NCBI RefSeq assembly: GCF_943846705.1
Contig: NZ_OX044366.1
Span: 930,001-994,000 of the forward strand
Origin: an uncultured Pseudomonas sp.
GTDB lineage: Bacteria; Pseudomonadota; Gammaproteobacteria; Pseudomonadales; Pseudomonadaceae
Reading direction: 5' to 3'
DNA length: 64,000 nt
The notes beneath the pieces are model-generated. The model was not told where the DNA came from and made no database searches. It worked only from the letters and a program-made list of their open reading frames with translations. Each line of letters starts with the position of its first letter. Positions within the stretch are counted from its first letter, which is position 1. The position numbers and the translations under genes were made by a program. This document shows, piece by piece, positions 24,763 to 34,193 of the stretch.

Positions 24763-25448
24763 ACTGGGACGTGATTATCAAGTGGCTGCCCCGCCTCACC
24801 GAAGGCGCAGCCCTGACGCTGGAGCTGGTGGCCATCGCCGTTTTTGCCGGCTTGGTCCTGGCCATTCCACTGGGTATCGCACGCTCATCCCGGCACTGGT
24901 ACGTCCGGGCCATGCCCTATGGCTACATCTTCTTCTTCCGTGGCACCCCACTGCTGGTTCAGCTGTTCTTGGTCTACTACGGCCTGGCGCAGTTCGACGC
25001 AGTGCGCGAAGGCCCGCTGTGGGCCTATTTGCGCTCGCCCTATTGGTGCGCGGTACTGACCATGACGATGCACACCGCCGCCTATATCGCCGAGATCCTG
25101 CGCGGTGCCATCCAGGCCGTGCCACCGGGCGAAGTCGAGGCGGCACGCGCGCTCGGCATGTCACGGGCCAAGACCATGTTCTACATCGTCCTGCCACGCG
25201 CCGCGCGCATCGGCCTGCCGGCGTACAGCAACGAAGTGATCTTGATGCTCAAGGCCAGCGCCTTGGCCAGCACCGTGACCCTCCTTGAGCTGACCGGCAT
25301 GGCGCGCACCATCATTGCTCGCACCTACATGCCGGTGGAAATCTTCTTTGCCGCCGGGATGTTCTACCTGCTGATCGCCTTCCTCTTGGTACGCGGCTTC
25401 AAGCTGCTGGAGCGCTGGCTGCGCGTCGACGCCTGCCAGGGCCGTTGA
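24759..25448 (+). CDS. Polar amino-acid ABC transporter, permease 2 (HisM type)
   Basis: A 229-residue inner-membrane permease, partner of permease 1. It has FRGTPLLVQLFLVYYGLAQF, characteristic of HisM/ArtM-type subunits, and the EAA loop VEAARALGMSRAKTMFYIV. The frame is open upstream within permease 1 (to 24513), but the ATG at 24759 overlaps the upstream stop and gives the family length. With the three preceding genes it makes a complete importer. Confidence 0.93.
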   Translation: MNWDVIIKWLPRLTEGAALTLELVAIAVFAGLVLAIPLGIARSSRHWYVRAMPYGYIFFFRGTPLLVQLFLVYYGLAQFDAVREGPLWAYLRSPYWCAVLTMTMHTAAYIAEILRGAIQAVPPGEVEAARALGMSRAKTMFYIVLPRAARIGLPAYSNEVILMLKASALASTVTLLELTGMARTIIARTYMPVEIFFAAGMFYLLIAFLLVRGFKLLERWLRVDACQGR

Positions 25449-25481
25449 TTGCCGGGGCACACGCCCTCGGCAACACTCCAT

Positions 25482-26708
25482 ATGCCAACGACTTCAGCAG
25501 TTCAACCCTTGCAAGACGCGGCCTTGCTGCAGCGCTTCCAGGCGCTCGACAGCTTCCTGCGCGAGCATCAGGCGCTGTGGCGACCTCGACCTTTTGTGCA
25601 CTATCCAGCCCTGCCCTGGGAAACCGAGCATCCGCAACTGGGGGCCTGGCTCCGAGCGCAAAGCCTGGAACACGCCGAAGCCGCGCATAACCAACCGCAT
25701 CTACTGCCAGCCCCCACACCCTTCCCGCAACTGGCTACGACAGCGCATGCACTAAGCCAGATTGGTGAGCTGCCCCACTCACCCGCCAGCACCTTGCCCG
25801 CACGCTTTAGCGCAGACGTACCCGGCCGCAAATGGCAACAGATCGACGCCTTCGCGCGCAGCCTGAGCTTTACCGAGACGCCGCGACACTGGCTGGACTG
25901 GTGCGCCGGCAAAGGCCACCTCGGTCGCCGGCTGGCGCACAACGGCGCAGCACTGACTTGCCTGGAATACAACCCACAACTGGTCAGCAGCGGCCAGCAG
26001 CTCAGCCACAAGCTCGGTATCAGGGCAGAGCATATCGAGCAGGATGTACTGGCTAACGAGGCATTAACGCAAATCAAGGCGCGGCACACACCGGTGGCGC
26101 TGCATGCCTGTGGCGAGCTGCACACGCGCCTGCTGCAACTGGCCAGCCAGGCCGGCTGCCAACAGCTGGCAGTGGCCCCCTGCTGCTACAACCGCATTAG
26201 CACAGAGCGCTATCAGCCCTTGTCGACACAGGCTCAAGCCTCGACGCTGCAGCTATCGATCGACGACCTCGGCCTGCCACTCAGCGAAACCGTTACCGCA
26301 GGGGCACGGGTACGCCGCCAGCGCGACCAGTCGATGGCCAGACGCCTGGCCTTCGACCTGCTGCAACGTCAGCTACGCGGCGTCGACGACTACCTGCCAA
26401 CTCCCTCTCTGCCACCCGCCTGGCTGGACAAGCCCTTTGCCGAGTACTGCATAGATCTCGCCGCCCTCAAACACCTGCCCACACCGGCTTCACAGAACTG
26501 GCAGCAGCTTGAGCAGTATGGCTGGCAACGCCTGGCCGAGGTGCGCAACCTGGAGCTGCTGCGCGGCCTCTTTCGCCGCCCTCTGGAAATTTGGTTACTG
26601 CTCGACCGCGCCCTATACCTACAAGAGCAGGGCTACAGCGTGCGCCTAGGCACGTTCTGCACGCACCAACAGAGCCCACGCAACCTGCTGCTGCTCGCCG
26701 AACGCTAA
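25482..26708 (+). CDS. SAM-dependent methyltransferase of the Methyltransf_32 / METTL25-like group
   Basis: A 408-residue soluble protein with a central class I methyltransferase fold: motif I WLDWCAGKGHLG (about residues 137-147), acidic loop CLEYNPQLV, LHACGELHTRLLQ and VAPCCYNRI (about 230-238). HACGxL together with PCCY is what I associate with Methyltransf_32 proteins. The N-terminal 130 and C-terminal 130 residues are unassigned. The substrate is unknown; related eukaryotic proteins have RNA or protein targets. An in-frame TTG at 25449 is an alternative start, but the ATG at 25482 was preferred. It follows the ABC operon by 33 nt and could be cotranscribed. Confidence 0.75.
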   Translation: MPTTSAVQPLQDAALLQRFQALDSFLREHQALWRPRPFVHYPALPWETEHPQLGAWLRAQSLEHAEAAHNQPHLLPAPTPFPQLATTAHALSQIGELPHSPASTLPARFSADVPGRKWQQIDAFARSLSFTETPRHWLDWCAGKGHLGRRLAHNGAALTCLEYNPQLVSSGQQLSHKLGIRAEHIEQDVLANEALTQIKARHTPVALHACGELHTRLLQLASQAGCQQLAVAPCCYNRISTERYQPLSTQAQASTLQLSIDDLGLPLSETVTAGARVRRQRDQSMARRLAFDLLQRQLRGVDDYLPTPSLPPAWLDKPFAEYCIDLAALKHLPTPASQNWQQLEQYGWQRLAEVRNLELLRGLFRRPLEIWLLLDRALYLQEQGYSVRLGTFCTHQQSPRNLLLLAER

Positions 26709-26962
26709 CCCAAGTTGCCCACAACATCTGTGGATAACTCTGTTGACAGATTCTGAGCAAACAACGCAAACGCCCGCCACGGCACGCTACTGCCGAGCTG
26801 CACATTTTTTAACCTAAAAATATTTCTTGTGAAAACATGCACTTATGAAATACCGAGAAGCAGATCACAAAGCCCGAACACGAACGTACTAAATACACCA
26901 CGCATGTGCATAAGCATTTCGCTGCTGATAACAAGACCCGTATAAAACCACGCTCAGACAGC
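26709..26962. other. AT-rich interval with one DnaA-box-like 9-mer
   Basis: The gap between the methyltransferase gene and tRNA-Thr contains TGTGGATAA at 26729-26737 (the complement of TTATCCACA) and, from about 26805, a stretch far richer in A and T than the surroundings. No open frame with a ribosome site is seen. One isolated box is not an origin. Confidence 0.4.
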
Positions 26963-26990
26963 TTTACAGCTGAAAATGAATGGATATAAT
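26963..26990 (+). promoter_or_regulatory. tRNA-Thr promoter
   Basis: TTTACA (26963-26968) and a perfect TATAAT (26985-26990), spaced 16 bp, lie 14 bp before the tRNA within AT-rich DNA. Confidence 0.8.
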
Positions 26991-27004
26991 GGCGACCCTG
27001 AAAT

Positions 27005-27080
<76 letters not shown>

Positions 27081-27091
27081 TATAAAGAAAG

Positions 27092-27117
27092 CCTCGCAGC
27101 GATGCGGGGTTTTTTTA
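27092..27117 (+). terminator. Terminator after tRNA-Thr
   Basis: CCTCGCA-GCGA-TGCGGGG (one T-G pair) is followed by seven T. It starts 12 nt after the CCA end. Confidence 0.9.
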
Positions 27118-27215
27118 TGCGTATTGAAAAGGCGGATGACTTGCCGGCCTAGGCTCAACTTGTAACACTGCCTGGCAACTCTTACCGACCTCCCTTTATA
27201 AAAAGGTACAGGCCC

Positions 27216-28268
<1,053 letters not shown>

Positions 28269-28278
28269 GGAGCAGCAC

Positions 28279-29145
28279 ATGAAAGGCATCATTCTCGCCG
28301 GCGGTTCCGGTAGCCGCCTGCACCCCATCACCTTGGGCGTATCCAAGCAGCTGCTGCCGATCTATGACAAGCCGATGATCTACTACCCGATTTCAGTGCT
28401 GATGCTCGCCGGTGTGCGCGAAATCCTGATTATTTCCACGCCGCAGGACTTGCCAAACTTTCGCAAGATGCTCGGCGATGGCAGCCAGTTTGGCGTGCGC
28501 TTCGAATACATCGAGCAGCCCTCGCCCGACGGTTTGGCCCAGGCCTTTGTCTTGGGCGAAGACTTTATTGGCAGCGATTCGGTTTGCCTGATCCTCGGCG
28601 ACAATATTTTCCATGGCCAGCACTTCACCGAAAAGTTGCTGCGCGCGGCCGCTGAACCCAAAGGGGCCACGGTCTTCGGCTACTGGGTCAATGACCCGCA
28701 ACGCTTCGGCGTGGTCGAGTTCGACGCCCAGGGCAAGGCTATTTCCATCGAGGAAAAGCCTACAGCGCCGAAATCCAGCTACGCGGTCACCGGCCTGTAC
28801 TTCTATGACAACGACGTGATCGAGATCGCCAAGGCGGTCAAGCCCTCGCCGCGTGGCGAGCTGGAAATCACCGACGTTAACAACGCCTACCTGCAGCGCG
28901 GCGACTTACGCGTCGAGCGCTTCGGCCGCGGCTTCGCCTGGCTCGATACCGGCACCCACGACAGCCTGCTAGAAGCCTCGCAGTACGTACAAACCATCGA
29001 ACACCGCCAGGGCTTGAAGGTTGCTTGCCTGGAAGAAATCGCCTACCAACAGGGCTGGATTGATCGCCAACAACTGCTGGTACAGGCCAATGCTTTCGGT
29101 AAAACCGGCTACGGCCAGTACCTGTTCAAACTGGCTGAGGAGTGA
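28279..29145 (+). CDS. rmlA: Glucose-1-phosphate thymidylyltransferase RmlA
   Basis: A 288-residue nucleotidyltransferase that makes dTDP-glucose from dTTP and glucose-1-phosphate, the committed step of rhamnose synthesis. The nucleotide loop is MKGIILAGGSGSRLHP, with KQLLPIYDKPMIYYP and ILGDNIFHG following, all typical of RmlA. The frame is open upstream inside rmlB, but the ATG at 28279 has AAGGAG in place and gives the family length. The gap after rmlB is 10 nt. Confidence 0.97.
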   Translation: MKGIILAGGSGSRLHPITLGVSKQLLPIYDKPMIYYPISVLMLAGVREILIISTPQDLPNFRKMLGDGSQFGVRFEYIEQPSPDGLAQAFVLGEDFIGSDSVCLILGDNIFHGQHFTEKLLRAAAEPKGATVFGYWVNDPQRFGVVEFDAQGKAISIEEKPTAPKSSYAVTGLYFYDNDVIEIAKAVKPSPRGELEITDVNNAYLQRGDLRVERFGRGFAWLDTGTHDSLLEASQYVQTIEHRQGLKVACLEEIAYQQGWIDRQQLLVQANAFGKTGYGQYLFKLAEE

Positions 29146-29147
29146 GC

Positions 29148-29693
29148 ATGCAGGCTATTGCCACTGACATCCCCGAGGTGATCATTCTAGAGCCCAAGGT
29201 GTTCGGCGATCAGCGCGGGTTCTTCTTCGAGAGCTTCAATGCCCGCAGTTTCGCCGACGCCACCGGCCTGCAGCGCGAATTCGTCCAGGACAACCATTCG
29301 CGCTCACAGCGCGGTGTATTGCGCGGCCTGCATTACCAAGTGCAGCAAGCGCAAGGCAAACTAGTGCGGGTCACGGCCGGCGAAGTGTATGACGTCGCCG
29401 TGGACCTGCGCCGCAGTTCGCCCACTTTCGGCCGCTGGGTCGGCGTGCATTTGTCCGCCTCCAACAATCGCCAGCTGTGGGTGCCGGAAGGCTTTGCCCA
29501 TGGTTTTGTGGTGCTCAGCGAATACGCCGAGTTTCTCTACAAGACCACCGATTACTATGCCCCCGAACACGAGCGCTGCATTCGCTGGGATGACCCGACA
29601 CTGGCCATAAACTGGCCGTTAGGTGAGGCTCCGCAGCTATCAGCCAAAGACCAGGCAGGCCTCAACTTTGTCGACGCGCAGGTTTTCCCATGA
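29148..29693 (+). CDS. rmlC: dTDP-4-dehydrorhamnose 3,5-epimerase RmlC
   Basis: A 181-residue cupin-fold epimerase, third step of dTDP-L-rhamnose synthesis. The catalytic histidine is in RGVLRGLHYQ and the tyrosine region is EYAEFLYKTTDYYAPEHE. An alternative GTG at 29142 overlaps the rmlA stop and would add Met-Ser. The ATG at 29148 has GAGGA at the better distance, so it was used, but the longer form is possible. The stop overlaps the rmlD start (ATGA). Confidence 0.95.
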   Translation: MQAIATDIPEVIILEPKVFGDQRGFFFESFNARSFADATGLQREFVQDNHSRSQRGVLRGLHYQVQQAQGKLVRVTAGEVYDVAVDLRRSSPTFGRWVGVHLSASNNRQLWVPEGFAHGFVVLSEYAEFLYKTTDYYAPEHERCIRWDDPTLAINWPLGEAPQLSAKDQAGLNFVDAQVFP

Positions 29694-30556
29694 AGATCCT
29701 CTTGCTCGGCAAGCATGGCCAGGTCAGCCAGGAGCTGCAGCGCTGCCTTAGCGGCACATGCGCGCTGACGGTACTGGGTAGCGACCAACTGGATCTGGCT
29801 CAGCCCGAGCTGATTCGCCAGCACGTCCTCAGCCTGCATCCTGCGCTGATCATCAATGCCGCCGCGCACACCGCCGTCGATCAGGTCGAGAGCGAGCCCG
29901 AACGGGCCTTTGCGATCAACGCCATAGCGCCCGGCATCCTTGCTGAAGCCGCCGCCGAGCTAAATATTCCGCTGATTCATTACTCCACCGACTATGTCTT
30001 CGATGGCCGTCAAGCCGAGCCTTACCGCGAAAGCGATGCCACCCAGCCACTGAGCGTCTACGGCCGCAGCAAGCTGGCCGGGGAACAGGCGATCCAGGCG
30101 GTTGGCGGCATGCACCTGATTCTGCGCACCAGCTGGGTGTATTCGCAGCACGGCAAAAATTTCCTGCTCACCATGCAGCGCCTGCTGCAGGAGCGCGAAA
30201 CGCTGAATATCGTCGCCGACCAAATCGGCGCGCCAACCTGGGCCGGGAGCATTGCCCAGGCCACAGCGCAATTGATTGTGCATTGGCGCAGCGGTCACGC
30301 CGGACCCTGGGGGGTGTATCACCTGACCGCGCTGGGCGAGACCAGCTGGTTCGGTTTCGCCAGCGCGATTGCCGCGCACCTGCAAGGCCAGGGAAAGCCC
30401 GTGGCAACGCTGCAGCCGATACCCAGCAGCGCTTACCCGACCCCCGCACAACGGCCACTCAACTCGCGCCTGAACTGCAGCCAGCTGCAACAGGACTGGC
30501 GCATACAACTGCCCACCTGGCAGAGCGCGCTGAACGACTGCCTGACTGTTCGTTAA
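29690..30556 (+). CDS. rmlD: dTDP-4-dehydrorhamnose reductase RmlD
   Basis: A 288-residue NAD(P)H-dependent reductase that finishes dTDP-L-rhamnose. It shows the Rossmann start MKILLLGKHGQVSQEL, INAAAHTAVDQVE and the catalytic region HYSTDYVFDG with SVYGRSKLAGE. It ends the rml operon, which here runs rmlB-rmlA-rmlC-rmlD. From memory, P. aeruginosa PAO1 has rmlBDAC, so the internal order differs while the downstream dct neighbours are the same. Confidence 0.96.
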   Translation: MKILLLGKHGQVSQELQRCLSGTCALTVLGSDQLDLAQPELIRQHVLSLHPALIINAAAHTAVDQVESEPERAFAINAIAPGILAEAAAELNIPLIHYSTDYVFDGRQAEPYRESDATQPLSVYGRSKLAGEQAIQAVGGMHLILRTSWVYSQHGKNFLLTMQRLLQERETLNIVADQIGAPTWAGSIAQATAQLIVHWRSGHAGPWGVYHLTALGETSWFGFASAIAAHLQGQGKPVATLQPIPSSAYPTPAQRPLNSRLNCSQLQQDWRIQLPTWQSALNDCLTVR

Positions 30557-30696
30557 TGGCCCGCATCGCCGGCCTACTCATTGCGGCCGGTAGCGCGGTG
30601 GCTGGATGTCCGCTTTGCGTAGTGGCGATATAAGCGGGCTTGCCCGTTTATTGCATAAGCGCCACTCTCAACCAATGCCATTGCCCGAGTAAGCGC

Positions 30697-32511
30697 ATGC
30701 CAGTCCCGTCACCCCACCCTCGCCGTCCACGCTGGAGAAGCCTGGCCGTTCTGGTTTTGCTGCTGGCGCCACTGTTGTGGCCACTGCAGCACCTGACCGA
30801 GCGTTATTACAGTGGGGTGCTGGTCGAACAGAACCGGCAGACGCTCGACCTCTACGTCGCCAACCTGCTGGGAACCCTGCGCCGCTACGAGGTCTTGCCG
30901 CCCATCCTGGCGGACCTGCCCGCCTTACGCAGCGTCTTGCAACACCCCGAGCAAACATCGCTGCGCACCTCAGCCAACCAGCTACTCGCGCAGCTCCGCC
31001 AGCAAACCGGGGCCGATGTCATCTACCTGATGGGCACAGATGGCACCACCCTGGCCGCGTCGAACTGGCAGCAGGAAGACTCATTCGTAGAGCGTAATTT
31101 TTCCTACCGCCCCTACTTTCGCGAGGCCATGCAAGGCCGCACTGGACGTTTTTTCGGCCTCGGCACGACCTCCGGCAAGCGCGGCTATTTCTTCGCTGCG
31201 GCCATCCGCGAGGGCGAGACAATCCTTGGCGTGATGGTGGTCAAAGTTGACCTCGACCACACCGAAACACTCTGGGGCAATCGCCCGGAGCAACTGCTGG
31301 TCACGGATAGCTATGGCGTGGTGATTCTTACCTCAGAGGCTGACTGGCGCTTTCACGCCACCCGTGAGCTGGACAATGCTGAGCGCGTCGCGATTGCTGA
31401 CACCCTGCCCTATCGCATCCAGTCACCACCTCCGCTGCAGCTCAACCCCAGTGCCTGGCTGCGTCAGGGCCAGACACTCGATGAGATCGGCTGGACCGTG
31501 AGCATCCTCACCCCGCGCTCACAGCTCGATCAGCCCGTGCGCACGACCATGGCCGTGGGCGGCAGCACCTTGCTGGCCCTGGTTCTGCTGATCGGCCTGT
31601 TGATGCAGCGCCGCCGCCACTACCTGGAACATATCGCCCTCGACAGCCAAGCCCGCCAACAACTTGAGCAGCGCGTGCTCGAGCGCACCCTGGATCTGGA
31701 GCGGCTCAACAGCCGGCTTAAAGAGGAGGTGCTGGAACGTGAGCAGGCGCAGCAAGAATTGGTGCAAGCCCAGGACGAACTGGTACAGGCCAGCAAGCTG
31801 TCAGCCCTCGGCACCATGAGTGCGAGCATCAGCCATGAGCTTAACCAACCGCTGGCGGCGATCCGCAGCTATGCCGACAACGCCGGCGTGCTGCTTGACC
31901 ACCAGCGCAGCGAAGACGCCCGCGCCAACCTCAAGCTGATCAGCCAGTTGACCGAGCGCATGGCCTCGATCATTGCTCACCTGCGCGCCTTCGCCCGGCG
32001 TGACCGTCACGCGCCTGAAAGCGTGGCCCTGCAACCGGCCATCGATGATGCCCTGGCGCTACTGGCCAAGCGCCGCCGGAGCATGCAGGTCGAGCTGATT
32101 CGCGACCTGCCAGACGCCACCCTGTGGGTACAGGCCGGGGAAACCCGCCTGCGTCAGGTGCTCGGCAACCTGCTGGCCAATGCCCTCGATGCCCTGAGCG
32201 AAGTAGCGCCGCCACGTCGCCTCTGGTTAAGCGCCGAACTCAGCGCCGACGGCGTCGACCTGCACCTGCGCGACAATGGCCCCGGCTTCAGCCAGGAAGC
32301 ACTGCAGCGCGCCCGCGAGCCATTCTTCACCACCAAAACCAGCGCCCAAGGCCTCGGCCTTGGCCTGGCCATTTGCGATACCCTGATGCGCGCCCTAGGC
32401 GGCGAGCTGTTGTTCGCCAATCACCCTGATGGCGGCGCGCTCTTGACCCTGCGCCTGCGCGCCGCGGACCAAGGCATCAAAACCCAGTCGCCAGAGGACT
32501 TTGTGGTATGA
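30697..32511 (+). CDS. dctB: C4-dicarboxylate sensor histidine kinase DctB
   Basis: A 604-residue membrane kinase that senses succinate, fumarate or malate and phosphorylates DctD. A basic N-terminus precedes a first membrane helix (about 14-31) and a periplasmic PAS/Cache-type sensor (about 35-285, with YLMGTDGTTLAASNW and FSYRPYFREAMQG). A second helix lies at about 288-308. A coiled coil leads into the phosphoacceptor His380 in ASISHELNQPLAAI, followed by an HATPase domain (DNGPGF, GLGLGLAI). The ATG at 30697 was preferred to 30640 because the latter adds an unlikely Cys-rich leader. Its stop overlaps dctD. Confidence 0.95.
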   Translation: MPVPSPHPRRPRWRSLAVLVLLLAPLLWPLQHLTERYYSGVLVEQNRQTLDLYVANLLGTLRRYEVLPPILADLPALRSVLQHPEQTSLRTSANQLLAQLRQQTGADVIYLMGTDGTTLAASNWQQEDSFVERNFSYRPYFREAMQGRTGRFFGLGTTSGKRGYFFAAAIREGETILGVMVVKVDLDHTETLWGNRPEQLLVTDSYGVVILTSEADWRFHATRELDNAERVAIADTLPYRIQSPPPLQLNPSAWLRQGQTLDEIGWTVSILTPRSQLDQPVRTTMAVGGSTLLALVLLIGLLMQRRRHYLEHIALDSQARQQLEQRVLERTLDLERLNSRLKEEVLEREQAQQELVQAQDELVQASKLSALGTMSASISHELNQPLAAIRSYADNAGVLLDHQRSEDARANLKLISQLTERMASIIAHLRAFARRDRHAPESVALQPAIDDALALLAKRRRSMQVELIRDLPDATLWVQAGETRLRQVLGNLLANALDALSEVAPPRRLWLSAELSADGVDLHLRDNGPGFSQEALQRAREPFFTTKTSAQGLGLGLAICDTLMRALGGELLFANHPDGGALLTLRLRAADQGIKTQSPEDFVV

Positions 32512-33896
32512 GCATGATCGACTCCCGCACCCAGGTGCTGCTGATCGACGACGACCCGCACCTGCGTCAGGCGCTGAGCCAAACCCTCGACCTGGCCGGA
32601 CTCAAGGTCAGCGCCCTGGCTGACGCCCACGGCGTAGCGGCGCGGATCGAGCGCGACTGGCCGGGCGTGGTGGTCAGCGATATCCGCATGCCCGGCATCG
32701 ACGGCCTGCAACTGCTGCAACAGCTGCAGGAGCAGGACCCGGAACTGCCGGTGCTGCTGATAACCGGTCACGGCGACGTGCCACTGGCGGTACAGGCCAT
32801 GCGCGCAGGGGCCTATGACTTTCTGGAAAAGCCCTTCGCCAGCGACGACCTGCTCGACAGCGTGCGTCGCGCCCTGGCCCTGCGCCGCCTGGTGCTGGAT
32901 AACCGCAGCCTGCGCCTGGCCCTGGCCGACCGGCATACGCTGTCGGCGCGCCTGGTCGGCCAATCCCCCGCCATGCTGCGCCTGCGCGAGCAGATTGGCG
33001 CACTGGCCGGGATCAACAGTGATGTACTGATCCTCGGCGAAACCGGCGCCGGCAAGGAAGTGGTCGCCCGCGCCCTGCACGACCTGTCGAACCGGCGCAG
33101 TGGGCCGTTCGTGGCGATTAACGCCGGCGCACTGGCCGAGTCGGTGGTCGAGAGCGAGCTGTTCGGCCACGAGCAAGGGGCGTTCACTGGTGCGCAAAAG
33201 CGCCGCATCGGCAAGTTCGAATTTGCCAATGGCGGCACCCTGTTCCTCGATGAAATCGAAAGCATGAGCCTGGAAGTCCAGGTCAAGCTGCTGCGCCTGC
33301 TGCAGGAGCGGGTGGTTGAACGCTTGGGCGGCAATCAGCTGATCCCGCTGGATATCCGGGTGATCGCCGCGACCAAGGAAGACCTGCGCCAGGCGGCCGA
33401 TCAGGGCCGCTTTCGCGCCGACCTGTATTACCGCTTGAACGTTGCACCGCTGCGTATCCCCGCTCTGCGCGAACGCGGCGAAGATGCCCTGCTGCTATTC
33501 CAGCACTTCGCTGAAGCCGCCAGCAGCCGCCACGGCCTGGCCGAACGTCACCTGCAACCGGGCCAACGCGCCGCCCTGCTGCGCCACTCTTGGCCGGGCA
33601 ACGTACGTGAACTACAGAACGCTGCTGAGCGTTTCGCCCTCGGCCTGGAACTGGACCTCGACCTGCAACCGCAGATTGCCACGCCTACCGAAGAGCACCA
33701 TGGCAGTGGCCTGAACGCTCAGGTTGAAGCCTTCGAGCGCAGCCTGATCAGTGCCGAACTAAGCCGCTCGCACAGCTCGCTGCGCAGCCTCGCCGAAGCC
33801 CTCGGCGTGCCGCGCAAAACCCTGCACGACAAACTGCGTAAACACGGGCTGAGCTTTGCCGATACTGGCGGAAGCTCGCCAGGCAGCCCCGACTAA
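32508..33896 (+). CDS. dctD: C4-dicarboxylate response regulator DctD
   Basis: A 462-residue sigma-54 activator paired with DctB. The receiver domain has DDD at 14-16 and phosphoacceptor Asp58 (VVVSDIRMPG), with KPFASDD near its end. The AAA+ domain has Walker A GETGAGKE and the GAFTGA loop. A C-terminal Fis-type helix-turn-helix (LAEALGVPRKTLHDKL) binds DNA. The ATG overlaps the dctB stop (ATGA). Its expected target, a sigma-54 promoter, lies between this gene and dctP. Confidence 0.96.
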   Translation: MSMIDSRTQVLLIDDDPHLRQALSQTLDLAGLKVSALADAHGVAARIERDWPGVVVSDIRMPGIDGLQLLQQLQEQDPELPVLLITGHGDVPLAVQAMRAGAYDFLEKPFASDDLLDSVRRALALRRLVLDNRSLRLALADRHTLSARLVGQSPAMLRLREQIGALAGINSDVLILGETGAGKEVVARALHDLSNRRSGPFVAINAGALAESVVESELFGHEQGAFTGAQKRRIGKFEFANGGTLFLDEIESMSLEVQVKLLRLLQERVVERLGGNQLIPLDIRVIAATKEDLRQAADQGRFRADLYYRLNVAPLRIPALRERGEDALLLFQHFAEAASSRHGLAERHLQPGQRAALLRHSWPGNVRELQNAAERFALGLELDLDLQPQIATPTEEHHGSGLNAQVEAFERSLISAELSRSHSSLRSLAEALGVPRKTLHDKLRKHGLSFADTGGSSPGSPD

Positions 33897-33953
33897 CTGG
33901 CGAATTCCCGCCACTTATCACCAATACAGCCTCTTAACAGAGCGCCCTCAACC

Positions 33954-33999
33954 CTGATGCAGCCGCCCGCCAAGCCTTGCGGGCGCTGCGCTGCATCAG
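33954..33999. promoter_or_regulatory. Palindrome upstream of dctP, candidate DctD binding region
   Basis: CTGATGCAG (33954-33962) and CTGCATCAG (33991-33999) are perfect complements and enclose a second GC-rich stem around GCCAAGCC. It lies about 25-70 bp upstream of the sigma-54 promoter, a reasonable enhancer distance, but it could also be the dctBD transcript's terminator-like hairpin. Confidence 0.45.
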
Positions 34000-34022
34000 C
34001 TTTGCGGCCTTTATTCAAGCGC

Positions 34023-34039
34023 CTGGCATGGCGGTTGCT
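34023..34039 (+). promoter_or_regulatory. Sigma-54 promoter of dctPQM
   Basis: CTGGCATGGCGGTTGCT matches the sigma-54 consensus YTGGCACGrNNNTTGCW at all but one defined base. The GG (34025-34026) and GC (34037-34038) are correctly 10 bp apart. It lies about 155 bp before the dctP start and fits control by DctD. Confidence 0.85.
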
Positions 34040-34193
34040 CTAGCTTGTTGCCGGCGACTCACAGACGCACAAATCTAGGCCAACGCTGCCCAGCGCCCGT
34101 CATTTTCTGACAGGCCGCCTAGACTTGAGCATGTTCGCCCGACTTGCAGCGCTACGGCGCATCACGTGACACAAAAACAAGAGGAAAGACTCC

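Noticed and set aside
26729..26737. A replication origin suggested by the DnaA box and AT-rich DNA.
   Set aside because: There is only one box, no dnaA/dnaN/gidA neighbours and no cluster of 9-mers.
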